From CAYRGQ01 sp964423925 (GTDB lineage: Bacteria; Bacteroidota; Bacteroidia; Sphingobacteriales; Sphingobacteriaceae), in NCBI GenBank assembly GCA_964423925.1, contig CAYRGQ010000017.1, positions 1 through 60,298 of the forward strand: a stretch of DNA of 60,298 bases, in the 5' to 3' direction. The notes below the pieces were generated by a model that did no database searches, was not told the origin of the DNA, and worked only from the letters and a program-made list of their open reading frames with translations. Shown here piece by piece: positions 25,779 through 34,258 of this stretch. Numbering within the stretch: the stretch's first letter is position 1; every line of letters starts with the position of its first letter. The translations under genes were made by a program, and so were the position numbers.

Positions 25779-26747
25779 ATGAATTTGGGGAGGAGCATAC
25801 GAGGTGTTTTGAGTTACCATCCTGAAGTGGGGGTGCCCGGCATCGGCGTATTTAAGAAAACACATTTTCCGGCGTCGTATTATGCGAAAGAGCGCGTGTT
25901 TTTGCCTCCCTATAAACAGATCGATCTGGTGAGTGAAGGTGAAAATCCGATTAGTTTGGTCGAATACCTCCAGATTCACTACGAATGGGGTAAGGAGGAA
26001 GCGCGCAAGCGGCTAGACGATACGCTGGATCAATTGTTTTCGCGGCTTAACGCCGGTAAAGCTGTATATTTGGACGGCTTGGGTAGTTTAGAAAATGACC
26101 GGGGCGTGCTGAAATTTTCGCCTCAGGAAGCAGGGAAATTTGGCTACAGTGCGGTGGCGGAATGGACCGACTCCGAATCGGACTCCGTCTTGGCGGGCGA
26201 CCTGGAGGCGGAAGCGGAAAAGCCCGCGAGCAAAGGCTGGATGTGGGTTGTTGGGCTGTTTGTCCTTGCGGCGGTGTTTGTTGGTATTTGGGTTATTAAC
26301 CCGACGCTGTTCCAGCCTTCGGACCCAGCGCCCAACACGTCGAGTAGCCAGCCGCAGGCACCTCAAGAAGGGGAAGCCGTGGCGCAGCTGCCGGATTCGG
26401 CACTTGTGGTGGATGATGTGGGCGATGTGGACGACGCCCCCGCTAGCGTAGTGGCGGAAGCGGAGACGTTGCGTGGTGCGGCGCTGGATCCAGCAGCCGG
26501 ATTGCCACCGACGACATTTGAGATTATCATTGGTACGTTCAATACCATTGACGAAGCAGCGGCCTATACGGAGCGATTAAAGGCCCAGGGGCATGGCCAA
26601 GTCCGCATTCTGGCGTTGGCACGAGGAAGCCGACTGCATAAAGTGAGTTGGGGAGCGTATGCTACACAAGCGGATGCACAATCCGTATTGCGCGAAGTGC
26701 AGCAAAGCGTCGAAAGGGGCGCTTGGATCGACCGAGTCAACCGATAG
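25779..26747 (+). CDS. CCDC81-type HU domain, membrane helix and SPOR domain protein
   Basis: The 322-residue product has three parts. Residues 1-110 match the two bacterial CCDC81-like HU domains (SYHPEVGVPGIGVFKKTHFP; NPISLVEYLQIHYEWGKEEA; AVYLDGLGSLEN). Residues about 147-169 are a membrane helix (GWMWVVGLFVLAAVFVGIWV). After a Pro/Gln/Ala/Asp-rich linker, residues 235-320 form a SPOR domain (TFEIIIGTFNTIDEAAAYTE, LHKVSWGAYATQADAQSVL). SPOR domains bind denuded glycan at the division septum; the HU part would be in the cytoplasm. Such proteins may tie the wall to DNA or to another cytoplasmic partner; this is inference. It lies between the barrel gene and exbB. Confidence 0.9.
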   Translation: MNLGRSIRGVLSYHPEVGVPGIGVFKKTHFPASYYAKERVFLPPYKQIDLVSEGENPISLVEYLQIHYEWGKEEARKRLDDTLDQLFSRLNAGKAVYLDGLGSLENDRGVLKFSPQEAGKFGYSAVAEWTDSESDSVLAGDLEAEAEKPASKGWMWVVGLFVLAAVFVGIWVINPTLFQPSDPAPNTSSSQPQAPQEGEAVAQLPDSALVVDDVGDVDDAPASVVAEAETLRGAALDPAAGLPPTTFEIIIGTFNTIDEAAAYTERLKAQGHGQVRILALARGSRLHKVSWGAYATQADAQSVLREVQQSVERGAWIDRVNR

Positions 26748-26798
26748 GATTGAAACAAACAAAAACATAAAAAACGTATATTTAATCAGATTCATACT

Positions 26799-27497
26799 AT
26801 GTCACTATTACAAGACACGATTTATCCGCTTGACACCATGATGGGGGCTGCCCAGCAGAACATTGCGCTAGCCGAAGAGAAGATTAGTTTGATTGGGCTC
26901 CTGTTTAAAGCTGGATGGATTATGGTGCCGCTGTCTTTGTTGCTGTTTGGCACGCTCGTCATCTTTATCGAGCGCTACCTGACCATCAAGAACGCCTCCA
27001 AATATGATCCCAACTTGCTATCGCACGTGAAGCAAAGTGTCTTGTCAGGCAAGCTGGACGCCGCGCTGTCCATCTGCAGGTCCAATAATTCCGTGTTGGG
27101 GCGGATGTTGGAAAAAGGATTGATTCGTATCGGCCGCCCCATTAAAGACATTGAAGCGTCTATTGAGGCCGTCGGCAAGCTGGAAGTAGCCAAGCTGGAG
27201 AAAAACCTTAACTTGTTGAGTATCATCGCTACCATTGCGCCGATGTTGGGCTTTGTGGGAACGATTTTTGGGGTTATTATCATCTTTCGAGACGTGGAAG
27301 CGGCCGGGGGTATCGATATCGCGAGTGTATCCGGCGGATTGTACGTTAAGATGATTGCGTCGGCAGCTGGCCTTACCATCGGTATCCTTGCGTTTGCTGG
27401 TTACCACTGGCTCAATACGATGCTGGAGCGCTTGATATTGCGTATGGAGACGGATGCGGTTGAATTTGTGGACTTGCTGGATCAGCCCGGTTCTTAA
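26799..27497 (+). CDS. MotA/TolQ/ExbB family proton channel protein
   Basis: The 232-residue product has three membrane helices: about 32-52 (AGWIMVPLSLLLFGTLVIFI), about 140-165 (LLSIIATIAPMLGFVGTIFG) and about 185-210 (MIASAAGLTIGILAFAGYHW). The last two carry the conserved ExbB/TolQ segments. A cytoplasmic region with ASIEAVGKLEVAKLEKNLN lies between them. The complex with the ExbD-like protein (12 nt downstream) uses the proton gradient to drive a TonB- or TolA-like protein. Whether it serves TonB transport or Tol-Pal-like division work cannot be told; the neighbouring SPOR protein makes the second worth testing. Confidence 0.95.
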   Translation: MSLLQDTIYPLDTMMGAAQQNIALAEEKISLIGLLFKAGWIMVPLSLLLFGTLVIFIERYLTIKNASKYDPNLLSHVKQSVLSGKLDAALSICRSNNSVLGRMLEKGLIRIGRPIKDIEASIEAVGKLEVAKLEKNLNLLSIIATIAPMLGFVGTIFGVIIIFRDVEAAGGIDIASVSGGLYVKMIASAAGLTIGILAFAGYHWLNTMLERLILRMETDAVEFVDLLDQPGS

Positions 27498-27509
27498 TAC
27501 TTAGCGATT

Positions 27510-27917
27510 ATGAATTTACGATCGAGGCGTGGCCGGGGCGAAACCCGGGTATTTACCGATTCACTGAACGACATCATGTTTTTCCTGATGCTGTTCTTCT
27601 TGTTGGCTTCAGCCGTCGCAAACCCGCAAGTAGTAAAGCTGTTGCTGCCGCGGTCAGCGGCAGGGGAGCAGTCCGTCGCGAAGAAAACGATTACCGTATC
27701 GGTGACCCAGGACCTGAAATACTACTTGGACAAGGAAGAGATACCGTTGGAGAACTTATTGCCAACGTTACAGGCTACCATGCAGCCTGGTGAGGAGTTG
27801 ACGATCATGTTGTACGCCGATAGCAGCGTGCCAATCCAAAACGTGATATCGGTGATGGACGTGGCCAATAAGTTGAAAATTAGGCTAGTGTTGGCGACGG
27901 AGCCGGTAGCGAATTAG
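27510..27917 (+). CDS. ExbD/TolR family protein
   Basis: The 135-residue product has one N-terminal membrane helix (about 20-40: IMFFLMLFFLLASAVAN) preceded by the charged FTDSLNDIMFF, where the Asp before the helix is the conserved proton-handling residue of ExbD/TolR. A periplasmic domain follows, with VKLLLPRSAAGE, LKYYLDKEEIPLENL and IMLYADSSVPIQNVISVMDVANKL. It pairs with the ExbB-like protein encoded just upstream. A 76-nt gap separates it from the TonB-like gene. Confidence 0.95.
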   Translation: MNLRSRRGRGETRVFTDSLNDIMFFLMLFFLLASAVANPQVVKLLLPRSAAGEQSVAKKTITVSVTQDLKYYLDKEEIPLENLLPTLQATMQPGEELTIMLYADSSVPIQNVISVMDVANKLKIRLVLATEPVAN

Positions 27918-27993
27918 GTTTTCCACTTTATTTATGGAATACGGTGCCCACTAGCATCTGTTTTATGGAGAGAGAATATTAGAGACGAGTAAT

Positions 27994-28818
27994 ATGAGTA
28001 GTTATCATTTTCCAGACGAGAACAATTATCCGAGGGCACTGTGGATATCTACCGGTATCATGGGCGGATTGCTGCTGATCAGCTTCTTTGTGATGATCGG
28101 ATCGTCCTTACCCCAATTCGGGATGGGGGGAATAATCGTTAACTACGGTACCGCCGAATTCGGGATGGGCGACGACTACATGACGGTCGATGAGCCCTCG
28201 ATGGATCCCAACGCCAACCAGGTACGTCCGGATCGGATTGACCCCGAGCAAGTGCCGGACGTTACGCCCTCGCAGCAGATTACGGAGCGGACGGTAGCCA
28301 CCCAGGATATGGACGATGCGCCTGCCGTGGTGGCAAACGAAACGCGGAAGGTGGAAAACGCGACCGAGGCAACCGTGGAAAAGCAGGATAGTAAACCGTC
28401 CGTCAACCCGAATGCGCTGTATACCGGACGCCGGAATAATTCGACTGGCCAAGGGGACGGAGACGGCAACGTAGCTGGCAACCAAGGCTCGGCATTGGGC
28501 GATCCGCTATCACCGGATTATGGCGAGGGCGGATCAGGCGACGGCACGGTAGGACTGAGTATAGCCAACCGGCGCTTCGTGGTGCCGCCTCGTATTCAGG
28601 ACGACGGGCAACAATCGGGCCGTGTGGCGGTAGAAATCCAAGTGGCACCGAACGGTACGATCATCAATGCCCGTGCTGGAGTGCGGGGGACTACCTTGTC
28701 TGACCCTGTGCTTTGGCAAAAGTGTGAAGCTGCGGTTAAGGGTGCTCGCCTCAACCAGTTGGAACGTGCGCCTTCTTCACAGACAGGAGTCATTGTCTTC
28801 AACTTCAAGGTGAAATAA
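27994..28818 (+). CDS. TonB family energy transducer
   Basis: The 274-residue product has a membrane helix near the N terminus (about 16-35: ALWISTGIMGGLLLISFFVM). A long linker rich in Asp, Pro, Gly, Asn and Val follows (about 45-185), then a C-terminal TonB/TolA-type domain (about 205-274) with VAVEIQVAPNGTIINARAGV and VIVFNFKVK. Classic TonB has a Pro-Lys/Pro-Glu spacer; here the linker has few Pro-Lys repeats and is Gly/Asp-rich near the end. It probably carries the ExbB/ExbD motion across the periplasm to an outer-membrane partner, perhaps the barrel of the same operon. Its stop is 24 nt before folC. Confidence 0.9.
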   Translation: MSSYHFPDENNYPRALWISTGIMGGLLLISFFVMIGSSLPQFGMGGIIVNYGTAEFGMGDDYMTVDEPSMDPNANQVRPDRIDPEQVPDVTPSQQITERTVATQDMDDAPAVVANETRKVENATEATVEKQDSKPSVNPNALYTGRRNNSTGQGDGDGNVAGNQGSALGDPLSPDYGEGGSGDGTVGLSIANRRFVVPPRIQDDGQQSGRVAVEIQVAPNGTIINARAGVRGTTLSDPVLWQKCEAAVKGARLNQLERAPSSQTGVIVFNFKVK

Positions 28819-28842
28819 TTGCCCACGTTCGCCGCTGCGCCG

Positions 28843-30162
28843 ATGACATACCCCGAGGTTATCGATTACCTCTACGAGAGGTTGCCGATGTTTACCCGCG
28901 ATGGGGCGTCGGCCGTCAAAAAGGATTTGGAGAACACCCTGCGTATGTGCGAAGCGTTGGGCGATCCGCATAAGCGCATTACCACCATTCACGTGGCCGG
29001 CACGAATGGCAAGGGCTCGACCTCGCATATGCTTGCGGCCATTCTCCAGCAGGCGGGTTATAAAACCGGACTGTACACCTCTCCGCATCTACTTGATTTT
29101 CGGGAACGCATACGAATCAACGGTGAAATGATCCCCGAGAAGGCTGTCGTGGGGTTTGTTGAACAAAATCGCACCTTAATCGAGTCGGTCCAGCCTTCCT
29201 TTTTCGAGGTTACCGCCGTGATGGCCTTCGACCATTTCGCGCGCAAGGGGGTATCGATAGCGGTAATCGAGACCGGCTTGGGGGGCAGGCTGGATTCGAC
29301 GAACGTCATTACGCCTATTCTTTCCGTTATTACCAATATCGGCTACGATCACATGTACTTGCTTGGCGATACCCTTCGCGAGATTGCTGCCGAAAAGGCG
29401 GGAATTATCAAGCCGGGCGTTCCCGTGATTATTGGTGAGCGACAGCCGGAAGTGGCGCCGATATTCCAGCAGAAGGCCACCGATTCGGCCAGCAAATTGG
29501 TGTTTGCGTCCGACGAGTGGCAAGTCGGCCCCGCCCGCCTCGACATCGATTATCTGCATCTCAGCGTATCGACGCCCTTATACGGCGAGGCCTTCGAACT
29601 GTCGCTCGATCTGAAGGGGAGCTACCAACGGAAAAACCTTCCCGGTGTATTGTCAGCTGTTCGAGAATTGCAAACGAAGGGCTATCAACTTACGCATGCG
29701 GACGTGGAGAAAGCCTTGCGGAATGTGCAGCAGGCCACCGGGCTGATGGGGCGATGGCAGACGCTGCAACGGAATCCTTTGGTCGTATGCGATACTGGTC
29801 ACAATGAGGATGGATGGCGAGAGATAATGGCGAATATCGCTTCCACGCCGCATCAGCAGCTACACATCGTGCTTGGCGTGATGCAAGACAAAGACCTACC
29901 CAAGATGCTGCCGCTGTTGCCTGCTGGAGCCCACTATTATTTTTGCCAAGTAGATATGCCACGGGCGTTAGCGGCGTCGGTGCTGAAGGATAAGGCGGTG
30001 GATTATCAGTTGAATGGAGATCATTATGCCACCGTGGCCGATGCCTTAGCGGCAGCCAGGAGCGCGGCGGCGCACGAAGATCTGGTGTTTGTTGGAGGCA
30101 GTACGTTTGTCGTCGCTGATCTGCTTGCCCTCTACCGGCCGTCGGACGAGCGACGTGCCTAG
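28843..30162 (+). CDS. folC: Folylpolyglutamate synthase / dihydrofolate synthase
   Basis: The 439-residue product is a Mur-ligase-family enzyme. It has the ATP loop HVAGTNGKGSTSHML at about residue 55, then SPHLLDFRERIRINGEMI, the ETGLGGRLDSTN motif, the NIGYDHMYLLGDTLREIAAEKAGIIKPGVP block and CDTGHNEDGW. It adds glutamate to dihydropteroate and to folates through gamma linkages. The ATG at 28843 is chosen; a TTG at 28819 abutting the tonB stop is possible but adds only an Ala-rich octapeptide. It ends the seven-gene run. Its stop overlaps that of the convergent asparaginase gene by 4 nt. Confidence 0.97.
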   Translation: MTYPEVIDYLYERLPMFTRDGASAVKKDLENTLRMCEALGDPHKRITTIHVAGTNGKGSTSHMLAAILQQAGYKTGLYTSPHLLDFRERIRINGEMIPEKAVVGFVEQNRTLIESVQPSFFEVTAVMAFDHFARKGVSIAVIETGLGGRLDSTNVITPILSVITNIGYDHMYLLGDTLREIAAEKAGIIKPGVPVIIGERQPEVAPIFQQKATDSASKLVFASDEWQVGPARLDIDYLHLSVSTPLYGEAFELSLDLKGSYQRKNLPGVLSAVRELQTKGYQLTHADVEKALRNVQQATGLMGRWQTLQRNPLVVCDTGHNEDGWREIMANIASTPHQQLHIVLGVMQDKDLPKMLPLLPAGAHYYFCQVDMPRALAASVLKDKAVDYQLNGDHYATVADALAAARSAAAHEDLVFVGGSTFVVADLLALYRPSDERRA

Positions 30163-31181
30163 TGAATGGCCGTTAATTCGCCCCGGATACTTTTTTCAAC
30201 CCAATAGGCGACGTCACTTTGGGATTTAAATTGCCCCTGAAGATAAATCAATTTGGTGACCGCTGCTTCGAACGTCATGTCATAGCCGTTTAACACGCCC
30301 ATTTCCTTGAGATACTTGCTGGTTTCGTAGCGACCGAGTTCGACGCTTCCCACTTTGCATTGGGAGATGTTCAGGATGTTCTTGCCCTGGCGAATGGCGT
30401 CGCGCAACATATCCAGAAACCAAGGCGACGTCGTCGTATTGCCAGCGCCGAAGGTCTCCATAATGACCGAGCGCGTATCCGACTCCAGGATAGCCCGAAC
30501 CGCCGGCGCGCTGATTCCCGGATAGAGTTTAAGCACGGAAACCGAGTTCTCCAGTTCGGTGTGAAGGACAAACGCTTGGCCGCTATTGTCAAGCAAGGCG
30601 GATTCGTTGTATTTGAGGTGGACGCCGGCCTCGACCAGCACAGGGTAATTCGGCGACCGGAATGCTTCGAATTTAGCCGAGTTGTACTTGAAGGAACGGT
30701 TGCCTCGAAACAACTTGTTATCAAAGTAAATGCATACCTCGTGGATGAGCGACTTGCCGTTCTTCTTCGCTGACGCGAGATCCAGTGCCGTTATCAGGTT
30801 TTCGCGGGCGTCGGTCCGTACTTCGCCAATGGGTAGCTGTGAGCCCGACAGGATTACTGGCTTTTGCAAGCCCTCCAGCATGAAACTGAGCGCGGATGCC
30901 GAAAAGGCCATCGTGTCCGATCCGTGCAGGATGACGAACCCCTCATAATCATCGTAGTGCTTTTTAATCAGCGTGGCCATCTCCAGCCAAATGGCCGGTG
31001 TCATATCCGAAGAGTCGATGATAGGCGTAAATGAGTGTACGCTGAGATCAAAATTGAGCCTGGCAAGCTCAGGGATATTTTTCTCGATGAGGTCGAAGTC
31101 AAACGGAACGAACGTATCCGTGGCCTCGTCCTTCACCATTCCGATTGTACCTCCGGTATATATAACAAAAACTTTATTCAT
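30159..31181 (-). CDS. ansA: L-asparaginase, type I (cytoplasmic)
   Basis: The 340-residue product has the two threonine-containing motifs of the bacterial asparaginase family: IYTGGTIGMVKD at the N terminus with Thr12, and FVILHGSDTMAFSASALSFML in the middle. The SSDMTPAIW segment that holds the substrate is also present. There is no signal peptide, in agreement with the low-affinity cytoplasmic type I enzyme. It hydrolyses asparagine to aspartate and ammonia. It starts 31 nt after the TatD gene on the same strand and is probably transcribed with it from the promoter at 32030-32060. Confidence 0.95.
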   Translation of the reverse strand: MNKVFVIYTGGTIGMVKDEATDTFVPFDFDLIEKNIPELARLNFDLSVHSFTPIIDSSDMTPAIWLEMATLIKKHYDDYEGFVILHGSDTMAFSASALSFMLEGLQKPVILSGSQLPIGEVRTDARENLITALDLASAKKNGKSLIHEVCIYFDNKLFRGNRSFKYNSAKFEAFRSPNYPVLVEAGVHLKYNESALLDNSGQAFVLHTELENSVSVLKLYPGISAPAVRAILESDTRSVIMETFGAGNTTTSPWFLDMLRDAIRQGKNILNISQCKVGSVELGRYETSKYLKEMGVLNGYDMTFEAAVTKLIYLQGQFKSQSDVAYWVEKSIRGELTAIH

Positions 31182-31212
31182 GCGGTGTTAGGTCCAAGCT
31201 TTGCCAATGCCA

Positions 31213-31998
31213 TCAAATTCCAAAAATATCCTTTGAATTTTGGGTAGTTTTGGATGCCACTACCTCCAAGGGAACGCCGTGCAAATCTGCGACTTTTTGG
31301 GCAATATGCAAAAGATAACTGCTTTCATTTTTTTTGCCACGGTGGGGGACAGGCGCGAGGTAGGGCGCGTCTGTTTCCAGTACGAGATGCTCGAGGCCAA
31401 TTCGTTCCACCACGCGGTCTAGCCCCGAATTTTTGTACGTGACTACCCCGCCGATACCGAGCCAGAAGCCTAGATCAATGGCGCGTTGGCCTTGTTCCAG
31501 GTTGCCCGTGAAACAATGAAAAATTCCGAATAGGCGTTCGTCGTTGACATCTTCCAGTATTTCGAATATCTCGTCGAACGCTTCGCGGCAATGGATAGAA
31601 ATGGGCAGCCCCAATTCCTTGGCCCATGCGATTTGTGTGCGGAAGGCGACTTGCTGGTAGGGTAGCGTGCTTTTGTCCCAGTACAAGTCAATACCAATTT
31701 CGCCAATGGCGCAGATCTCGTTCGCATGTTTGTCAATAGCGACACGGATGCCCGCCAGCTCCTTTTCGTAATCCGCACTTACATGGCAAGGGTGTAGTCC
31801 CAGCATAGGGAAGCAGGTGTCTGGATAGTCGGACACGGTGCCAAACACTTTGCTGATGGATTCGGCATCCGCGTTGGGAAGAAACAGACGGCCTACGTTA
31901 TTATCGCGACAACGCTGAAGCTGTTCGTTAAGCTGGGGCGTTCCGTGGAGGTAGTAAATGTGCGTGTGGGTATCCGTCAATAAAAAGGGGTCGGTCAT
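31213..31998 (-). CDS. TatD family metal-dependent hydrolase (DNase)
   Basis: The 261-residue product is an amidohydrolase-fold protein. Metal-binding residues are visible: His11 and His13 in LTDTHTHIYYL, Glu in CAIGEIGIDLYWD, His in LPISIHCREAFDEI and in GIFHCFTGNLEQ, and the late Asp in LVLETDAPYLAP. TatD proteins are Mg-dependent 3'-5' exonucleases acting on single-stranded DNA and RNA. The paralogue (TatD versus YcfH/YjjV) cannot be fixed. Despite the name it has no part in Tat export. It is the first gene of a two-gene unit with ansA. Confidence 0.95.
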   Translation of the reverse strand: MTDPFLLTDTHTHIYYLHGTPQLNEQLQRCRDNNVGRLFLPNADAESISKVFGTVSDYPDTCFPMLGLHPCHVSADYEKELAGIRVAIDKHANEICAIGEIGIDLYWDKSTLPYQQVAFRTQIAWAKELGLPISIHCREAFDEIFEILEDVNDERLFGIFHCFTGNLEQGQRAIDLGFWLGIGGVVTYKNSGLDRVVERIGLEHLVLETDAPYLAPVPHRGKKNESSYLLHIAQKVADLHGVPLEVVASKTTQNSKDIFGI

Positions 31999-32029
31999 CG
32001 TGCAGGTTTTTTTGGGACTTAATCCGCTA

Positions 32030-32060
32030 CAAACTTAGCTATCCTGCAGCAGGAATGCAA
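32030..32060 (-). promoter_or_regulatory. Promoter of the TatD-ansA unit
   Basis: On the reverse strand TTG (32058-32060), exactly 20 nt, then TAAGTTTG (32030-32037): a full match. Start expected near 32025, about 27 nt before the TatD ATG. Confidence 0.76.
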
Positions 32061-32121
32061 CGCTTGCCCAGGGTGGGACGCGGTCCGGGCGGGGACGAAT
32101 TTGCCGCGAACGCTAAAACAA

Positions 32122-32150
32122 AAACGCCCTTCCGTTTGGGAAGGGCGTTT
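32122..32150 (-). terminator. Intrinsic terminator after the FKBP isomerase gene
   Basis: AAACGCCCTTCC (32122-32133) and GGAAGGGCGTTT (32139-32150) form a perfect 12-bp stem around a 5-nt loop. On the reverse strand the stem runs into TTTTGTTTT. It lies 12 nt after the isomerase stop and before the TatD promoter. Confidence 0.9.
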
Positions 32151-32161
32151 GTTTGAGGAGA

Positions 32162-33121
32162 TTATTCTCCGGCAGTGTCGTTGGTTGCCGTCGGTTTGAT
32201 AACGTCTACAATTTCGATATCAAAAATGAGTGGCGCGAACGGAGGGATTTTCGCCCGCATCTCGCCCTGCTCGCCGTAGCCGAGGTCGGAAGGAATGATA
32301 AAGGTTCCTTTCGTTCCGTTCGGGAAGAGCAACAGGCCTTCGTCCCAGCCCGGAATGACCATGCCTACGCCTACCGTAATGCGTGCAGGCTCGTAGGGGC
32401 GCATCGGGTTGTAAAGCCCTTCCTGCGTGTCTGCCACTTCTCGCACCGAAGTGTCGAAAATATGGCCGTTGGTCAGCTTACCCGTGTAGTTTACCACCAC
32501 GGTATCGCCAGGAGCAGGCTTCTCGCCCGTTCCTTCTTCAGTGATGATGTACTGGAGACCGGATGCCGTAGTGGTGGGCTCTAGCTTGTTCTCGGATACG
32601 TAGTTGCTGATTTTTACTTCTTCTGCCGCCCGAAGCCTTGTTTTTTCACCTTCGTAGAATTCCATGATCTGTGCGTTTAGCACGCTATCGGTAAGCCCTT
32701 CAGCTTTGAAATGCTTAAATACCTTAACACTGAACGTGACATATTTGTCAGCAAAGTCTAGTTTAGGTTGGCCAGTACGCGCTGCCATGGTATCCATATC
32801 TAAACGGAATATAGCGCTGTCGCCTTCGCCCAAATGAGTGAACATGGAGTTGTAGTCGCCGGGATAGAGGCCTGGGACTGAGTCTGGCGCGATGTGTACG
32901 AGTTGTGGAATGCCCATTTCGTAGGTGCTGTTAAGCAACGAGTCGCGGTCTGTAGTGATCACCATGCCAACGGCAAGGATATCACCAGCCACGGCATGCT
33001 CCTTGCCTTCGTCATTGACGATCCGGTATTGTAAGCCACCGTCGCCGGTTTCAAAACCCGACTGGCATGCGCCTACAATCAGCAGGGCGGCCATACCCAT
33101 AAATAAAACTGGTTTCTTCAT
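32162..33121 (-). CDS. FKBP-type peptidyl-prolyl isomerase lipoprotein
   Basis: The 319-residue product is a lipoprotein: MKKPVLFMGMAALLIVGAC gives a lipobox with acylated Cys19. The C-terminal FKBP domain (about 205-310) has GDTVVVNYTGKLTNGHIFDT, VIPGWDEGLLLFPNGTKGTF, IPSDLGYGEQG and PPFAPLIFDIEIVDV, all typical of the fold. An N-terminal region (about 30-190) with an internal second, poorly conserved FKBP-like stretch (HAVAGDILAVGMVITTDRDS) and a helical linker is also visible. It probably helps proline isomerisation of secreted proteins in the periplasm. It starts 17 nt after the DHH phosphoesterase gene and ends at a strong terminator. Confidence 0.94.
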   Translation of the reverse strand: MKKPVLFMGMAALLIVGACQSGFETGDGGLQYRIVNDEGKEHAVAGDILAVGMVITTDRDSLLNSTYEMGIPQLVHIAPDSVPGLYPGDYNSMFTHLGEGDSAIFRLDMDTMAARTGQPKLDFADKYVTFSVKVFKHFKAEGLTDSVLNAQIMEFYEGEKTRLRAAEEVKISNYVSENKLEPTTTASGLQYIITEEGTGEKPAPGDTVVVNYTGKLTNGHIFDTSVREVADTQEGLYNPMRPYEPARITVGVGMVIPGWDEGLLLFPNGTKGTFIIPSDLGYGEQGEMRAKIPPFAPLIFDIEIVDVIKPTATNDTAGE

Positions 33122-33138
33122 TTTGTGTTTTCTGAAAA

Positions 33139-34149
33139 TTATTGTGTTAATCGTATTTTATAAATTGGTAAAATTGACTTGAATTGAGCGACGGTTTCTT
33201 CGAGCGATGCCGATGAGTTGCCGCCTGCCGCATTGCGGTGTCCACCGCCGTTGAAGTGCGTGGCGCATACCTCGTTTGAAGGAAAATCGCCAAGAGAGCG
33301 CAGTGAAAGCTTGACGAGTTCACCACGATCGATAATCAGCGCTGCTAATCGAATGCCGTGCAGGGATAATGCGTAATTAACCAGCCCTTCCGTATCGCCG
33401 GTACCCACATTGAAGCGCTCGAGATCTTCCGTGGAGACGCTAAAAATTGCGGTGTTGTATTCTCGTAGCACCTCCAATCGGTGCAAAAGGCAGTACCCTA
33501 GGAATTTGAGCCGGTTTTCGGTGGCACTGTTGAAAATGTACTCGTGTATCTTCCAATGGCGTGCGCCACGGTCAATCAAGTCGGCTACAATACGGTGCAC
33601 GTCTGGTGAGGTATTGCTATATCGAAATGACCCCGTGTCCGTCATGATGCCGGTATACAGGCAGTCTGCGATGTCGGCGGAAATCGTTTCCCGCTCGCCC
33701 ATCACGTTTGCGATAAAATCATACACCAGTTCGGCGGTTGCTGCAGCGGTGCTGTCCCAATGCCGATAATCGTCAAAACCTTCCGGATCGAGGTGATGGT
33801 CGATCATAATTTTTGTCGCGCTCGATGCCCTCACCGCCTCCTCCATTAAGTTAATGCGGGAAAGGCTATTGAAGTCGAGGCAGAAGATAATGTCGGCATC
33901 TGCGATAAATTGGTCGTTCGCTGCTCTGTCGGCCGGATAGATACTGACTTCGCTGCGTCCAGGCATCCAATCCAAGAAGTTGGGAAAATCCGACGGCACG
34001 ATGACACGTACGTTATGGTCCTTGCTTTTTAGCCAATGATACATTGCAAGCGAAGAGCCTAACGCATCCCCATCCGGTTTATGATGGCTCGTGATGACAA
34101 TTTGCTTGGGGGAGTTTAGAACTTTCTCAGCTGCTTCCGTCGTAATCAT
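33139..34149 (-). CDS. DHH/DHHA1 phosphoesterase, NrnA-like (nanoRNase / pAp phosphatase)
   Basis: The 336-residue product has the DHH family motifs in order: ITSHHKPDGDALGSSLAMYH, IIFCLDFNSLSRI, the MIDHHLDPEGF signature, and GIMTDTGSFRYSN. The DHHA1 part near the C terminus has CATHFNGGGHRNAAGG. Members degrade very short RNA and can dephosphorylate pAp; some hydrolyse pApA, linking them to cyclic-di-AMP turnover. Which activity applies cannot be read. It is upstream of the FKBP isomerase gene in a two-gene unit; a promoter-like element lies at 34168-34198. Confidence 0.94.
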   Translation of the reverse strand: MITTEAAEKVLNSPKQIVITSHHKPDGDALGSSLAMYHWLKSKDHNVRVIVPSDFPNFLDWMPGRSEVSIYPADRAANDQFIADADIIFCLDFNSLSRINLMEEAVRASSATKIMIDHHLDPEGFDDYRHWDSTAAATAELVYDFIANVMGERETISADIADCLYTGIMTDTGSFRYSNTSPDVHRIVADLIDRGARHWKIHEYIFNSATENRLKFLGYCLLHRLEVLREYNTAIFSVSTEDLERFNVGTGDTEGLVNYALSLHGIRLAALIIDRGELVKLSLRSLGDFPSNEVCATHFNGGGHRNAAGGNSSASLEETVAQFKSILPIYKIRLTQ

Positions 34150-34167
34150 TTAATTGCTAAAAGTTTG

Positions 34168-34198
34168 CAAAACTACTATAAAAAATCCTGAATAAGAA
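34168..34198 (-). promoter_or_regulatory. Possible promoter of the DHH phosphoesterase unit
   Basis: On the reverse strand TAGTTTTG (34168-34175) is a full -7 match, and 20 nt upstream TTC (34196-34198) differs by one base from TTG. It lies 19 nt before the ATG. Confidence 0.5.
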
Positions 34199-34258
34199 CT
34201 TTTGGGGGTATATAGCCGTAAAATTTTTGGTGTGTTGGTTGGGATGCATGCGCGTGGC

